DNA of 51,439 nt from positions 1 through 51,439 of the forward strand of contig CAUZFM010000003.1 of NCBI GenBank assembly GCA_963579235.1, in the 5' to 3' direction. The notes below the pieces were generated by a model. The model did not search any database, had not been told where the DNA came from, and saw nothing but the letters and a program-made list of their open reading frames with translations. Source of the DNA: UBA1149 sp963579235. GTDB lineage: Bacteria; Desulfobacterota; Binatia; UBA1149. Of this stretch, positions 1-9,170 are shown piece after piece; positions within the stretch are counted from its first letter, which is position 1; each line of letters begins with the position of its first letter. Position numbers and translations under genes: made by a program.

Positions 1-3000
1 CCCAGTAATCGCCGGGATTCATGCCCGGTGGTGGTGCTACAGTTCCAATGGAGATGTTTCTCGACGGCATATCGGAGGGATGGTTCATGCCACCAGCTAT
101 GGGGTCACTGAATAAATCACTCAACACTGGGATTCCTCCGTTCGGGGTGTGTCCGCTGATCCAGTTGGCCTGGGAGCCGGCCACCCTACGCTCCATTGCC
201 AAGTGATACGGTCCTATCCCCCCGGTTCTGTGACCCGTCAGGTGAACCACATCGGTTACCCGCGTATCACCGGTATTTCCGGGTGACTGGCCGCCACCAC
301 CTACACTCGTAGCAACCTCGTCGGCTGCTGCCAAGGATCTGCTGCCAGCTTGTGCGCTATGCGGCGCTTGGCCCCAGGCAAGGCCGCCCATGGCAAGGAA
401 AACTCCGCCCACGTCGCCCTGGGCACCGGCCCGGGCGGTGGTGGCCAGGTTGAGTGTTTTTGACAGGGCAGCGGCCGCCGTGGCGTTGCCCAGAGTCGCC
501 ACTTTGAACACCGGTTGCAGCAGCATGCCCTGCACGCCGGTGGCCGCCAGCCCCGAGCTGATGAAGCTGGCCATGCCCGCGCGCATGCCCGCTCCCAGGT
601 CGCCGCTCTTGACGGTGGCCTGCAAGGCGCTGACGATACCGCTGGTGGCCGCCCAGTTGAGCACGGCGGGCAGGGCAGGAAAGAAAAAGCCACCGTCGGG
701 GTCGGTGCCATTAAGGGGGTCCCAGGCCCCGTAGGCCCGCGGGTTGGCAAACTGGCCCTCGGGGTCAGGCGACAGGAACTGGCGGGTGGCCGGGTCGTAC
801 CAACGCCGCCCGAAGTCGACCAGCCCATGGCTGATCTCGGAGCGCTGGCCGGTAAAGCCCCAGCGGCTGCTGGAGTGGGTGGTCTCCAAGGCGACCAGGC
901 TACCGTCGGCCTCGCGCTGGTATACGGCCAGCGTCTGCCCCCAGGCGTCGTGGCGCAGGTAGCGCAGTGGCTGGCCGTCCTGGTCGCTTATGAGCCGCGT
1001 AGAGCCCAGGTGATCGACGTGGTAGTAGACCGTTTGCCCGGCCGGCGGCCATGCTGCTTGTTGGCCGTTGGCTGCAGGCGTGTACCTTTCCAGCGACAGG
1101 CCGTCGGGTGCGGCTACGCGATCGGACGCCACCAGTCGGCCCGCGAGGTGGAAGTAACGCAGCAGCTGGCCGCCCTCTATTTCGAACAACACCGCGCCGC
1201 TGTGAGTCGCGTATACCTGCGACCAACTGCCGTACTGCGCGTCGTAGCGACCCACCCGTGCGCCTCCCTGGTCAAGCGCGTAGCGGATCTCGTGGCCAGA
1301 CTCCGAAACACTCGAAACGAGGTTGCCCTCCATGTCCCAGGCCAGCGTTGAGTCGCCCTTGCTGCTTCGCCGGCCGTTGGCGTCCCAGCCCAGGGCGAGC
1401 CCGCCGGCATTGACGAGGCGGTGGGGGCGCAGCGGGTCGTAGAGCCAGGCCTGACCGTTGGACGCGGTCATGTTACCCAGCGAATCATAGGCAAACTGCT
1501 CGGTGCGGCTCGAGCCAGACCCCTGTTGGTAGGTGAGTTCCCGCAACCGCCCGAGTTCGTCGTAGCCGCCAAGGCCCGCTACTGGGCCGGCTGTACCCAC
1601 GCGCAGGCTCTCGTCGAGCTGCTGACCGGCCCAAAGCTGGTCGAGCAGTTCGAGAATACGGCCCTGTTGGTCGCGCGACCCAACCCCGACCGCCCGCAGG
1701 TCGCCGGGCTCAACGCCGCAGTTGGCCAGGCCCTGTTCGTGGGCCGCGGTGGGGCTGCTGCGCCAGCACCTGGGGTAGGCGTTTTGAGAAGGTGGCAGGT
1801 ACTCCAGGTGGTCGTTCAGCCCGTTGCCATACTCTATTCTTGTCGTGTTGCCCCAGGCGTCGTGCTCGACGGCCGACACCAGGGGCTTGTCGCCCAGCGA
1901 CAGGCCCAACACGCGCCCGAGCACCGAGTAGCTGGTCTCAAGTTTTTCGACCAGCATCTGTCCAGCCGAGTTTGCCGACGGGTAGCCCACCGACAGCACG
2001 CGGCCCGACTTGTCGTACTCGTAGGTCACCATGTAGCGCGACCGCGCTCGGCCGGTTCGAAGCCGTATGTCTTCTGAGGCCACCAGCCCCAGTTCGTTGT
2101 AAGCCAGGCGGCGATCCACCTTTGATTCGCCGCGCTTGGACTTGACCCTTTCCAGTTGGCCTTCACCCACGCGCCCGGCCCCGACGTAGCGGTAACCCTG
2201 GCGAAGCTTTTCGGTGCCGCTGCGGCCCTTGCGTTTCCGCACCCGGCCGGCGTTGTCATAGCGGGTCACGACCACTCCGCGCCTGGGCGACAGCGTCGCT
2301 CCTTCGTGCACGGGGTCGACGAAAGAAAGCACGCGCCCGGCTTCGTCGCGCTGGTACAGCCAGGTGCCGGTGTCGAGGTCATCGCGGCGAAGGAGCTTGC
2401 CCGAGCCGTCGTACCAGTTGCGTTCGTAGAGTATCGGCTCGGCGGGTTGGCTTTCGAGTCGCCACAACCAGCGCTCAGTTACGCGCCCGAGCGCGTCGTA
2501 TGCGACCTCGCTGCGCGACAGCAGCTGGCTGTCGGGGCACTGGTCGCCTGCTTCGAGCAATGGCAGAACCGCGCAGGATTCGCTGCGCGTCACACGTCCG
2601 AGTGCGTCGAGGTATTCCAGGCTGACCTGGCCCGCCAGCGAACCGGCAGCCATGTTGGCGTCGACCCTGGCGCGCACTCCAGCCACCGAACCCACGAAAA
2701 GTGTTGTCGAACCGTCGGGCAGGGTGGAGCTGAGCAGGCTCCCGGAGTGCAGCTCGTAGCTCCAGCTACGATGGGTTTCGGGGTCGGACGTGGCAAAGGT
2801 CTCGTCGAGCGTGAGCAGGCCGGCGTGGCTCGTGGGGCCCGTGTTCACCGGGTCTTCAAAGGGTAGCGCTTCGGCCGTTACCCGGCCGCTGCTGTCGTAG
2901 GACTTGAGGCCGCTCAGCAGGCTGTTGACGGCAATGCCACCAAGCCGCGCTGTCTCGGTGCGGGTCGCGACCTCGCGGCCCAGACCGTCATAAAAAATAA

Positions 3001-6000
3001 CTGAATCGGGCTTTCCCCAGCCGCTTAGCTTTACGTGCCCGCGGGTCGAAGTGCAGGGGCCACCGGCCGGTTGGCACTGGGCCAGGGGTTGCTGGTAGCT
3101 GGTGGTGTTCGTCGGCGCCTCGGCGGTCAAAAAAGCGGGCGTCCAGTTTCTCGCCGAGCGGCCCAGCCCGTCGTACTCGTTGCGCACCCTCCGGCCGTCG
3201 CCCGAGGTCGATTGCAGCAGCAGCCCGGCGGCTGCGTCGTAGCTCAGGTAGGAGCGGTTTCCGCCGGCTGTTTTCTCGACGGTCGGGTAGAGTTGCCACG
3301 GCCCCCCGTAGGCGATCGTTCGCAGGCCGCCGGTAGGCAAAACTTCCCTGCTCAGGAGGCCATCCGAGTTGTAGAAGAACGAGTTGGCCGACCAGCGGGA
3401 GCAGTCGCCCTGTTGGTCAAAAGCGAGACAGCGCGATTCAGACGCGAGTTCGGCCTGGGGCCCGTACTGCCAGCTACTGTCGCTGAGCGGTGTGCCGGAC
3501 TCCTGGTTTTCAAACAGGCGCAGCCGCGACGGGCGGCTCACAACCCGTGCGCCCTCGAGCGTATCAGGGTCGAGCACCGGAACTCCTGCCGGTAGAAATT
3601 CGCCCACGCTTATGACCGAGGCGATAGACGGCGAATGTTTTTCGCGGCGCGTTTCGTTGCCGTGCTGGTCGTACTGCCACAGCGTGGTCAGTACCAACGA
3701 GTTGAGCGGGCACGATGTGGAGCCGCAGGCCGAGTCAGCGCGGTAGGGCGTGGTGACCTGGGAGACGGGGGCCAGTGGTGCCGCGCCCGCCAGCAGCAGG
3801 GTGGGATCGGGCCACTGGGTTGCGGTCTCGTCGAGCAGGTAGTTCCAAGGGTCGCAGGCCGGTCCCGGGGGGGGACTGGCGGCCGCCGCGCAGGCGGGGT
3901 TTCCCAGGCGCAGGCTGCGGTAAACCTTGCCCTTGCGCGCCGTGTCCTGGTGGAAGTACGTAAAGCGGGCCAGTCCGGATGGCTGTAGGGCCACGGTACT
4001 GGCAAAACCCTGGAATTCGCGCCCGGCGGAGTCCCAGCTGGCACCGCGATAGGCCCAGCTGCTGGTGACGGGAGTGTTGTTGACGTCTATGACGTCAAAC
4101 AGCGTGCGGCGGCTGAGCGTCCACAAGGGAAACGGCAGGCACTTGCCCGAAAGCCGCTTTCCCTGGGCGTCGTACTGGCAGGCTTCGTCATCCTGCATAG
4201 AGACCGGGCTGTACTCGAGCTGGGTAACTCCGCCAACGCCGTTCTCCATGACCACCATTGCTCCCGGGCGGGTGCGCAGGTGGTCGGGGGTTGCTGACCA
4301 GCCGGCCCTGGGCGAAGCCGGGTTGAGGTGAACCTGCCAGCGGTTGCTGCCGTCGGGTTGGCGGTGCAGTTCGACCAGGTCCACCAGGCCGTCACCGTCA
4401 AAGTCGAGCAGATCGTGGTTCAACTGCGGCGAGGGAGCGGGAACCGCGGGGGGCGTGGAAACAAGACGCAGGCGACCGCTATCGCTCCACCAGGCAAGCG
4501 GCTGTGGGTCGGAGAACCCGGATCCATTGTTCACGAACAGGTAGTTGTTCAGGCAGCAGATCGGCGGGGAGACTACGTTGAAGGGGTCGGCCTGGCAGGC
4601 CGCCTCGCCGTTGATGCAAAGCAGTACGTCGAGATGTGCTTGCCCGCTGCCGGTTATGGGCGCGACCAGGTCGGGCAGGCCATCGCCGGTTATGTCGACC
4701 AGCTCCTGCGAGGCAGTGGAGCTGCTGTGCACCGAGTTCGACAGCGACTGGTCGTGGCTGATGTAGTTGGCCAGCAGCGGCTCATTTCCCCCTGGGCCGC
4801 CGTTGCCGCCGGGCCCCCAGCTGCGAGCCTGGCTTTCGAAGCCGCTGCCGTTGTTGAAGTAGACCAGCCAGTGCTGTTCGGACATCTCCTGCGGTGAGTA
4901 GTTTCCCGTCGCGTTGGGCCAGGTGCTGGGTGCCGCATCAACGAAATCGGGTAGGCCGTCGCCGTTTATGTCTATAAGTCCGCTGACCAGGTAGCCCTGG
5001 TCGCCCGGGCTGTGGCGTTGCATGATCCAGGCCCGCGGCGCGGCAAACTGCGATGGCACGGCTGAAAAACCCGCGCCGGTGTTCCAGTGCACGGTCCACC
5101 AGGGGCTGGCCGTGCTCCACGGCCAGCTGGCCACCCAGTCGGGCAGGCCGTCGCTGTTGAGGTCCACGATTTCAACGTGCACGCGGTCTCCGTTGGAGTC
5201 GGCCTGGCGGATGTCGAAGCTGGGCGCGGGCCAGGCCTGCGGCGCAAGGCTGAATCCGTTGCCGGTGTTGCGGTGCAGGCACCAGGCCGTCGGCAGCCCC
5301 GGTCCGCTGCAGAGGTTGGCCTCGTCGGCCTCCACGTAGTCGGGCAGGCCGTCACCGTCGAGGTCAAAAATGTTGTGCTGTATGTTCGAGGCCTGGTCTA
5401 TGTCCCTGATGTTGTTGAGAACGGGTGACGGCCAGTCGACCGCGAGGTCAAACCCTCGGCCGTTCCCGCGACGCAGGGTGACCTCGTCGCCGCCGGTTTC
5501 GAGCTGGTCCACGAGCCCGTCGCCGGTCATGTCGAGCAGCTCGAGTTTGGGTTCTCCTCGCGGGTCGCGGATGCGGTCGGGCCCGTCAAAACTGATGGCG
5601 TAATTGGCTCGCTGCTCGAGGCTGCCCAGCGGCCAGCCGGTCTGCAGGGTGGGAGCGTAGGCGAACACCGCCGGTGGCATGGTGACGTCGTCGGCCGGGC
5701 TCGCACCGGTGCCCTCAATCCAGCCAAAGCCTGTCAGGCCCACCGACTGCAGCAGGGCCGCACCGGTAACGGCGTCCACGGCGTGGGTGAGCTCGTAGCG
5801 ACGAACCTGTCGCTCTTCTACCCAGGTGCTGATGCTGCCGAGCAGCACGCTGGCTTCGCGACGAAAACCGGCCGAGTAGTCAGCTCTCGGCTGGTCGGGG
5901 TACAGGCGAGGCGAGTAGTCGAAGCGGAGCTCTATGAAGTTGGCTATCTGCTGGTTGCCGCCGTAGCGCACAGCGAGAGGCAACAACTCACCTTGGCCGA

Positions 6001-6697
6001 AGAACTGCCAGTCGTAGTCGATGCTGTTGCCGAACAGGTCCTCGGTTCTCAGGATGACCCAGGCGAAGGTGCCGTCGGCCTGCAACGGGTCGGGACCTAT
6101 TCGGCCGGCACCGCTGTTGTTACCAGCACCGCCCGTAGCGCCGAACCAGTGGACCAGCCCGGTCGGATCAAAGACTTTCCAGAGATTGGCTTGCTGGTCG
6201 AAACCCGCGCGCAGGGCCGACTCTCCGTGGGCCGGCCGGTACAGCCGGCCCTGCCCGGGCACGAGCCGGATCGAGGATCCCCCCATCTCGAGTACGAAAC
6301 TGTCTTGGGTGTCGTAACGCGGGACGCCGTGCGTGGTGGAGCGGTGCAGCCTGGCAGCCGTCATACTCCAGCCGCGACCCCAGGCACCGCCCGGCGACGA
6401 GGACGACGCGCTGTTGTAGCCTAACCCGAGGCTGGGGGTGAGACTGCCGCGGCCCGGGGGGAGTTCGATGGGCAGGCCCACGGTGGCCGAGCCCGTGAAC
6501 AGGTCGGCCGAAGGGTCGGCGGCCATGGAGGCAAAGGGCGCCGAGCCATCGCCGGTCTGTGAGCCCGAGGCCCCGCCGGGTGTCGGGTAGGACTGCTGGG
6601 CGTTGCTGCTGCCCGGTGTGCCGGCGCTGGCGAGCAGCACTGCCAACAGGGCGTTCAAGAACAGCCGTCGCGACTTGCCCTTGGCCCGCGGCTTCAA
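1..6697 (-). CDS. Giant SpvB/TcdB-type RHS-repeat protein (C-terminus outside window)
   Basis: One frame stays open from a TTG start at 6697 to the left edge, giving at least 2232 residues. Residues 1-35 form a signal peptide. An SpvB-like N-terminal domain follows at about 60-330 (motif GSATVGLPIELPPGRGSL). Six FG-GAP/VCBS-like Asp-rich repeats lie between about 384 and 775, for example DLDGDGLPDY and DINGDGLPDF. YD/RHS repeats then lead to a typical RHS core end, FGRRWYDPATRQFLSPDPEG, near residue 1960 and a DPDGG hinge near 2000. After the hinge come about 230 residues of a variable tip containing GPYHLAMERRV. By family knowledge RHS cores form a cocoon around a C-terminal effector. The start overlaps the upstream gene's stop as TTGA, which implies translational coupling. 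An AAGAGAAAA stretch may serve as ribosome binding site. The protein could be an insecticidal-toxin-like, contact-dependent or surface protein; the effector activity is unknown. Domain identity is firm, function is not. Confidence 0.9.
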   Translation of the reverse strand, partial: MKPRAKGKSRRLFLNALLAVLLASAGTPGSSNAQQSYPTPGGASGSQTGDGSAPFASMAADPSADLFTGSATVGLPIELPPGRGSLTPSLGLGYNSASSSSPGGAWGRGWSMTAARLHRSTTHGVPRYDTQDSFVLEMGGSSIRLVPGQGRLYRPAHGESALRAGFDQQANLWKVFDPTGLVHWFGATGGAGNNSGAGRIGPDPLQADGTFAWVILRTEDLFGNSIDYDWQFFGQGELLPLAVRYGGNQQIANFIELRFDYSPRLYPDQPRADYSAGFRREASVLLGSISTWVEERQVRRYELTHAVDAVTGAALLQSVGLTGFGWIEGTGASPADDVTMPPAVFAYAPTLQTGWPLGSLEQRANYAISFDGPDRIRDPRGEPKLELLDMTGDGLVDQLETGGDEVTLRRGNGRGFDLAVDWPSPVLNNIRDIDQASNIQHNIFDLDGDGLPDYVEADEANLCSGPGLPTAWCLHRNTGNGFSLAPQAWPAPSFDIRQADSNGDRVHVEIVDLNSDGLPDWVASWPWSTASPWWTVHWNTGAGFSAVPSQFAAPRAWIMQRHSPGDQGYLVSGLIDINGDGLPDFVDAAPSTWPNATGNYSPQEMSEQHWLVYFNNGSGFESQARSWGPGGNGGPGGNEPLLANYISHDQSLSNSVHSSSTASQELVDITGDGLPDLVAPITGSGQAHLDVLLCINGEAACQADPFNVVSPPICCLNNYLFVNNGSGFSDPQPLAWWSDSGRLRLVSTPPAVPAPSPQLNHDLLDFDGDGLVDLVELHRQPDGSNRWQVHLNPASPRAGWSATPDHLRTRPGAMVVMENGVGGVTQLEYSPVSMQDDEACQYDAQGKRLSGKCLPFPLWTLSRRTLFDVIDVNNTPVTSSWAYRGASWDSAGREFQGFASTVALQPSGLARFTYFHQDTARKGKVYRSLRLGNPACAAAASPPPGPACDPWNYLLDETATQWPDPTLLLAGAAPLAPVSQVTTPYRADSACGSTSCPLNSLVLTTLWQYDQHGNETRREKHSPSIASVISVGEFLPAGVPVLDPDTLEGARVVSRPSRLRLFENQESGTPLSDSSWQYGPQAELASESRCLAFDQQGDCSRWSANSFFYNSDGLLSREVLPTGGLRTIAYGGPWQLYPTVEKTAGGNRSYLSYDAAAGLLLQSTSGDGRRVRNEYDGLGRSARNWTPAFLTAEAPTNTTSYQQPLAQCQPAGGPCTSTRGHVKLSGWGKPDSVIFYDGLGREVATRTETARLGGIAVNSLLSGLKSYDSSGRVTAEALPFEDPVNTGPTSHAGLLTLDETFATSDPETHRSWSYELHSGSLLSSTLPDGSTTLFVGSVAGVRARVDANMAAGSLAGQVSLEYLDALGRVTRSESCAVLPLLEAGDQCPDSQLLSRSEVAYDALGRVTERWLWRLESQPAEPILYERNWYDGSGKLLRRDDLDTGTWLYQRDEAGRVLSFVDPVHEGATLSPRRGVVVTRYDNAGRVRKRKGRSGTEKLRQGYRYVGAGRVGEGQLERVKSKRGESKVDRRLAYNELGLVASEDIRLRTGRARSRYMVTYEYDKSGRVLSVGYPSANSAGQMLVEKLETSYSVLGRVLGLSLGDKPLVSAVEHDAWGNTTRIEYGNGLNDHLEYLPPSQNAYPRCWRSSPTAAHEQGLANCGVEPGDLRAVGVGSRDQQGRILELLDQLWAGQQLDESLRVGTAGPVAGLGGYDELGRLRELTYQQGSGSSRTEQFAYDSLGNMTASNGQAWLYDPLRPHRLVNAGGLALGWDANGRRSSKGDSTLAWDMEGNLVSSVSESGHEIRYALDQGGARVGRYDAQYGSWSQVYATHSGAVLFEIEGGQLLRYFHLAGRLVASDRVAAPDGLSLERYTPAANGQQAAWPPAGQTVYYHVDHLGSTRLISDQDGQPLRYLRHDAWGQTLAVYQREADGSLVALETTHSSSRWGFTGQRSEISHGLVDFGRRWYDPATRQFLSPDPEGQFANPRAYGAWDPLNGTDPDGGFFFPALPAVLNWAATSGIVSALQATVKSGDLGAGMRAGMASFISSGLAATGVQGMLLQPVFKVATLGNATAAAALSKTLNLATTARAGAQGDVGGVFLAMGGLAWGQAPHSAQAGSRSLAAADEVATSVGGGGQSPGNTGDTRVTDVVHLTGHRTGGIGPYHLAMERRVAGSQANWISGHTPNGGIPVLSDLFSDPIAGGMNHPSDMPSRNISIGTVAPPPGMNPGDYW

Positions 6698-7044
6698 TTG
6701 TTTTCTCTTTTGCTGGTCGGCCGGGGAGCGGTATCAAAGTAAACCGATAGGTCCCGGCTGCTGGAGTGCAGGCGCTCGGCGACCCGCCGGTCATGCTCAT
6801 CCTCAACGCGCTTGAGCAGAAAACGCAGGCGCGCGAGGTCCTGGGCGTTTTCGTCGAAGGCCAGGCGGGCCTCGCCTCCGCCAGGCGAAGCCGGCTGCAT
6901 GGCCAGTGGGCCGGTCACGAGCCGCTGGTGGCCGTAAGATGGCGTGGGCAGGGCAAGGCCTGCGACCAGAAGCCCAACGGCCAACAGGTCGGAACTTAGA
7001 GTAGCGGCTCGGGGGAAGCCTGCGTGCTGATTGATTGCTTTCAT
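6694..7044 (-). CDS. Small exported protein coupled to the RHS gene
   Basis: This 116-residue protein starts at ATG 7044, behind the purine-rich GGGAGAGAAAA. I chose this start because it gives a signal peptide (residues 1 to about 38, hydrophobic core LLAVGLLVAGLALP, then PSYGHQ). The mature part is about 75 residues. It is charged and probably helical (segments AQDLARLRFLLKRVEDEHD and AERLHSS). Its TGA overlaps the TTG start of the giant RHS gene, so the two are probably made together. I do not recognise a family. A secretion or assembly partner of the RHS protein is an inference from the coupling alone. Confidence 0.7.
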   Translation of the reverse strand: MKAINQHAGFPRAATLSSDLLAVGLLVAGLALPTPSYGHQRLVTGPLAMQPASPGGGEARLAFDENAQDLARLRFLLKRVEDEHDRRVAERLHSSSRDLSVYFDTAPRPTSKRENN

Positions 7045-7198
7045 TTTTCTCTCCCTGGGCACCGGCTTCGTTCCCCCGCAGGCCCGTGCCGTCGCCTCCC
7101 CATACTTGTACAAAAGCAAGGGTCTGCTTTTCAACGACATCGCTTTAATAAGAGGCCCCGGGCTGGGCCGGTATGTAGTTCGTGCTATACAGCGGCGC

Positions 7199-8269
7199 GT
7201 GGACCGTTCAGCACTCAGCGATCCTGGAGCCCGAATACTGGTGATCCGCCTTGGCGCGGTGGGTGACTGTCTGCGCGTGTGCCCGGCAATAAAACGGCTG
7301 CGCGAAGCCCGTCCTGCAGCCACGGTGGCCTGGGCGGTAGAGGATCGCGTACTGTCCGTTCTCGAGGGTCACCCGGCTATCGACCGCTTTCACGTGTTAC
7401 GTCGCTCCGAGCTCAACGCTGGTGTCGGTCGCGCCTGGGCCGAAATAAAACGCTTCAGGCGCGAGCTCAGGGCCGGTCGCTACGAAGTCGTCATCGACTT
7501 TCACGGCAGGCTCAAGAGCGGGCTGGTTGCCTGGATGAGTGGCGTGCCCTTGCGCGTTGGCTACTCACGCAAAGACGGTAGCGAGTGCAATTACCTGTTC
7601 ATGAACCAGCGGGTAAGCCTGTGCGACAGTTGGGAGAACCGTGTCCTGCGTTTTCTCGAGCTGCTGTCTCCGCTGGGCATCAACACGGCCGTTGAGCGCG
7701 AGCTTCTGGGCCTGCATTTGGACCCCGCCGCTCTCCTGCGCGCCTCGGCGATGTACAGCCAGGCCGGCTGCCCCGAACTGGCCCTGTACCCGGGCTGCAG
7801 CAGCGGTCGCGCGGGCGAGCGCTGGCCGCTTGAGCGTTGGCGGCAGTACCTGCAGCGGCTCGACGCCGCCGGCATACGGTCGATGTTGCTGTGGGGGCCC
7901 GACGAAGTGGAGCTGGTAGAGCAGCTGCGTGGCGCCCTCGGATCGAGCAGCTGCGTGGCGCCCTCAACCACGCTGCCCGAGCTGGTGGCCCTGACGGGCC
8001 AGTTCAGGGCCTACGTGGGTAGCGATACGGCGGCCTTGCACATGGCCTGGCTGCAGGGTGTGCCAGCGGCGGTATTTACGGGTCCCAAACCTTCGGCGAC
8101 GGCCTCGCCGCTGGCGCTGGTTGACCACAGGATACTCAGGAGCGAGGAGCACTACGTGGAGGGCCTGGCGCCAAGTCGCCAATCCCCTGGAGTTACAAGG
8201 GAAGTGACAGTCGAGCAGGTAGTCGCTGCCACCCGTTCTTTGCTGGCAGCTTCATCGGCCAGCGTCTGA
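7199..8269 (+). CDS. Glycosyltransferase family 9 (heptosyltransferase-like)
   Basis: This 356-residue protein begins at GTG 7199. It carries the ADP-heptose:LPS heptosyltransferase signature: N-terminal ILVIRLGAVGDCLRVCPAIK, a central VVIDFHGRLKSG, and a C-terminal nucleotide-sugar region with LYPGCSSGRAGERWPLERW and YVGSDTAALHMAWLQGVP. Such enzymes add heptose or a related sugar to lipid A-core at the inner membrane. The frame is open upstream to a TTG at 7031, but that start would overlap the divergent small secreted gene, and the family motif normally lies within about 15 residues of the start. The exact start is therefore uncertain (TTG 7106 is another option). It ends 6 bp from the convergent transglycosylase gene. 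Confidence 0.85.
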   Translation: MDRSALSDPGARILVIRLGAVGDCLRVCPAIKRLREARPAATVAWAVEDRVLSVLEGHPAIDRFHVLRRSELNAGVGRAWAEIKRFRRELRAGRYEVVIDFHGRLKSGLVAWMSGVPLRVGYSRKDGSECNYLFMNQRVSLCDSWENRVLRFLELLSPLGINTAVERELLGLHLDPAALLRASAMYSQAGCPELALYPGCSSGRAGERWPLERWRQYLQRLDAAGIRSMLLWGPDEVELVEQLRGALGSSSCVAPSTTLPELVALTGQFRAYVGSDTAALHMAWLQGVPAAVFTGPKPSATASPLALVDHRILRSEEHYVEGLAPSRQSPGVTREVTVEQVVAATRSLLAASSASV

Positions 8270-8279
8270 GCCGCCTCAG
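8266..8279. terminator. Short hairpin between convergent genes
   Basis: CTGAG-CCGC-CTCAG spans the stop codons of the convergent GT9 and transglycosylase genes. The 5-bp stem has a 4-nt loop and no T-run on either side, so it is only a weak candidate for a bidirectional terminator. Confidence 0.25.
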
Positions 8280-9013
8280 CCCCAGGCGTTGCTCTCATAC
8301 CAGCGCATATAACCAAGCACCCGGCTGACGTGCTGCCGGGTTTCGCGATAGGGCGGCGTGGTGTTGCCGTAGCGGCGCACGGCGCCCGGGCCGGCGTTCC
8401 ATGCCGCTGCCAGGAGGTCGTAACGCTGTTCGAAGCGGTTTATGTGCATGGTGTTGATGTAGCTGGCCAACAGCAGGTTTATGGCGGGGTCAAACAGATC
8501 CGATTCGTTGAATTCGCGCAGTTGGGCTTTGTCCACGTACAGGTAATCGCGTCCATCGGCCGCAAGTCGGCGCGCGGCGGCCCTCGCCGTGGCCGGCATG
8601 AGCTGGGTAAGCCCGCGGGCTCCCACCGGCGACACGGCGTCGGCCCGGCCACCAGACTCGGTAAGAACCAGGGCCCTGAGATAATTGCTGGAAATGCGAC
8701 GGTCAGAATCGCCCCAGGCCAGCGAAGAGTAGTAGCGCAGCAGGTGCTCGTAGCGGTCGAGCCTTGCGACTTGATGCCGGCCGGGTGCCAGGCCTGCCCG
8801 TGGGGCGGGGGAGACGTCGGCTTGTCGTTTGGCCATAACCCGGGCCACCGAGGGAAGGCGTCGCTGGCCTTTAATTTCGAGCTCACCGCGGGCATCGGGA
8901 AGGCCGGTAGCCCAGGGCGACTCGGCCAGCAGCAGGCAGGCCGCCAGCAGCAGGGTGGCCGATCGCCGTTTGGGAAGGTGAACCATGGCCCAACCAAGCA
9001 AACGCTGTGCCAT
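8276..9013 (-). CDS. Lytic transglycosylase (SLT domain), exported
   Basis: This 245-residue protein starts at ATG 9013 behind a GGAG motif 9 nt upstream. A second ATG at 8986 would also give a complete signal peptide. The signal segment is ATLLLAACLLLAESPWATG. The catalytic SLT domain spans about residues 115-235. It carries the catalytic Glu in ALVLTESGGRADAVSPVGAR, the GLTQLMPATA motif, and AAWNAGPGAVRRYG near the end, all hallmarks of family 1 (Slt/MltE-like) murein transglycosylases. These cleave the MurNAc-GlcNAc bond in the periplasm. About 75 residues between the signal peptide and the domain are unassigned. Confidence 0.9.
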   Translation of the reverse strand: MAQRLLGWAMVHLPKRRSATLLLAACLLLAESPWATGLPDARGELEIKGQRRLPSVARVMAKRQADVSPAPRAGLAPGRHQVARLDRYEHLLRYYSSLAWGDSDRRISSNYLRALVLTESGGRADAVSPVGARGLTQLMPATARAAARRLAADGRDYLYVDKAQLREFNESDLFDPAINLLLASYINTMHINRFEQRYDLLAAAWNAGPGAVRRYGNTTPPYRETRQHVSRVLGYMRWYESNAWG

Positions 9014-9131
9014 CCGTAGCGTCTCCGCCAGGGCAATGTTTTCGCGGGTAAAATTCCTGTCCGGCTCGTGTGGCCGCCAACCGGGGTACACAGCTGTCCA
9101 CTAAGGTGCATCTATTTCTTACCGCTATTTA

Positions 9132-9157
9132 ACAGGAAGGCGCCTCCCCCTTCCTGT
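9132..9157 (+). promoter_or_regulatory. Nine-base-pair inverted repeat upstream of the DUF4254 gene
   Basis: ACAGGAAGG (9132-9140) and CCTTCCTGT (9149-9157) are perfect complements separated by 8 nt. The repeat lies 13 nt before the ATG at 9171, so it would fall in the leader just ahead of the ribosome binding site, or could be an operator. No T-run follows, so it is unlikely to be an intrinsic terminator. Confidence 0.4.
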
Positions 9158-9170
9158 GGGGATGTGCTAG

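Noticed and set aside
301..1410. Several medium-length frames on both strands inside the RHS gene.
   Set aside because: All are shadows; the RHS frame carries the core motif and stays open to the window edge.
8998..9012. TGGCAC-N5-TTGC on the minus strand, a sigma-54-like match at the start of the transglycosylase gene.
   Set aside because: It consists of the first codons after ATG 9013, which has its own ribosome binding site. It would only work if the real start were 8986 with almost no leader, so chance is more likely.
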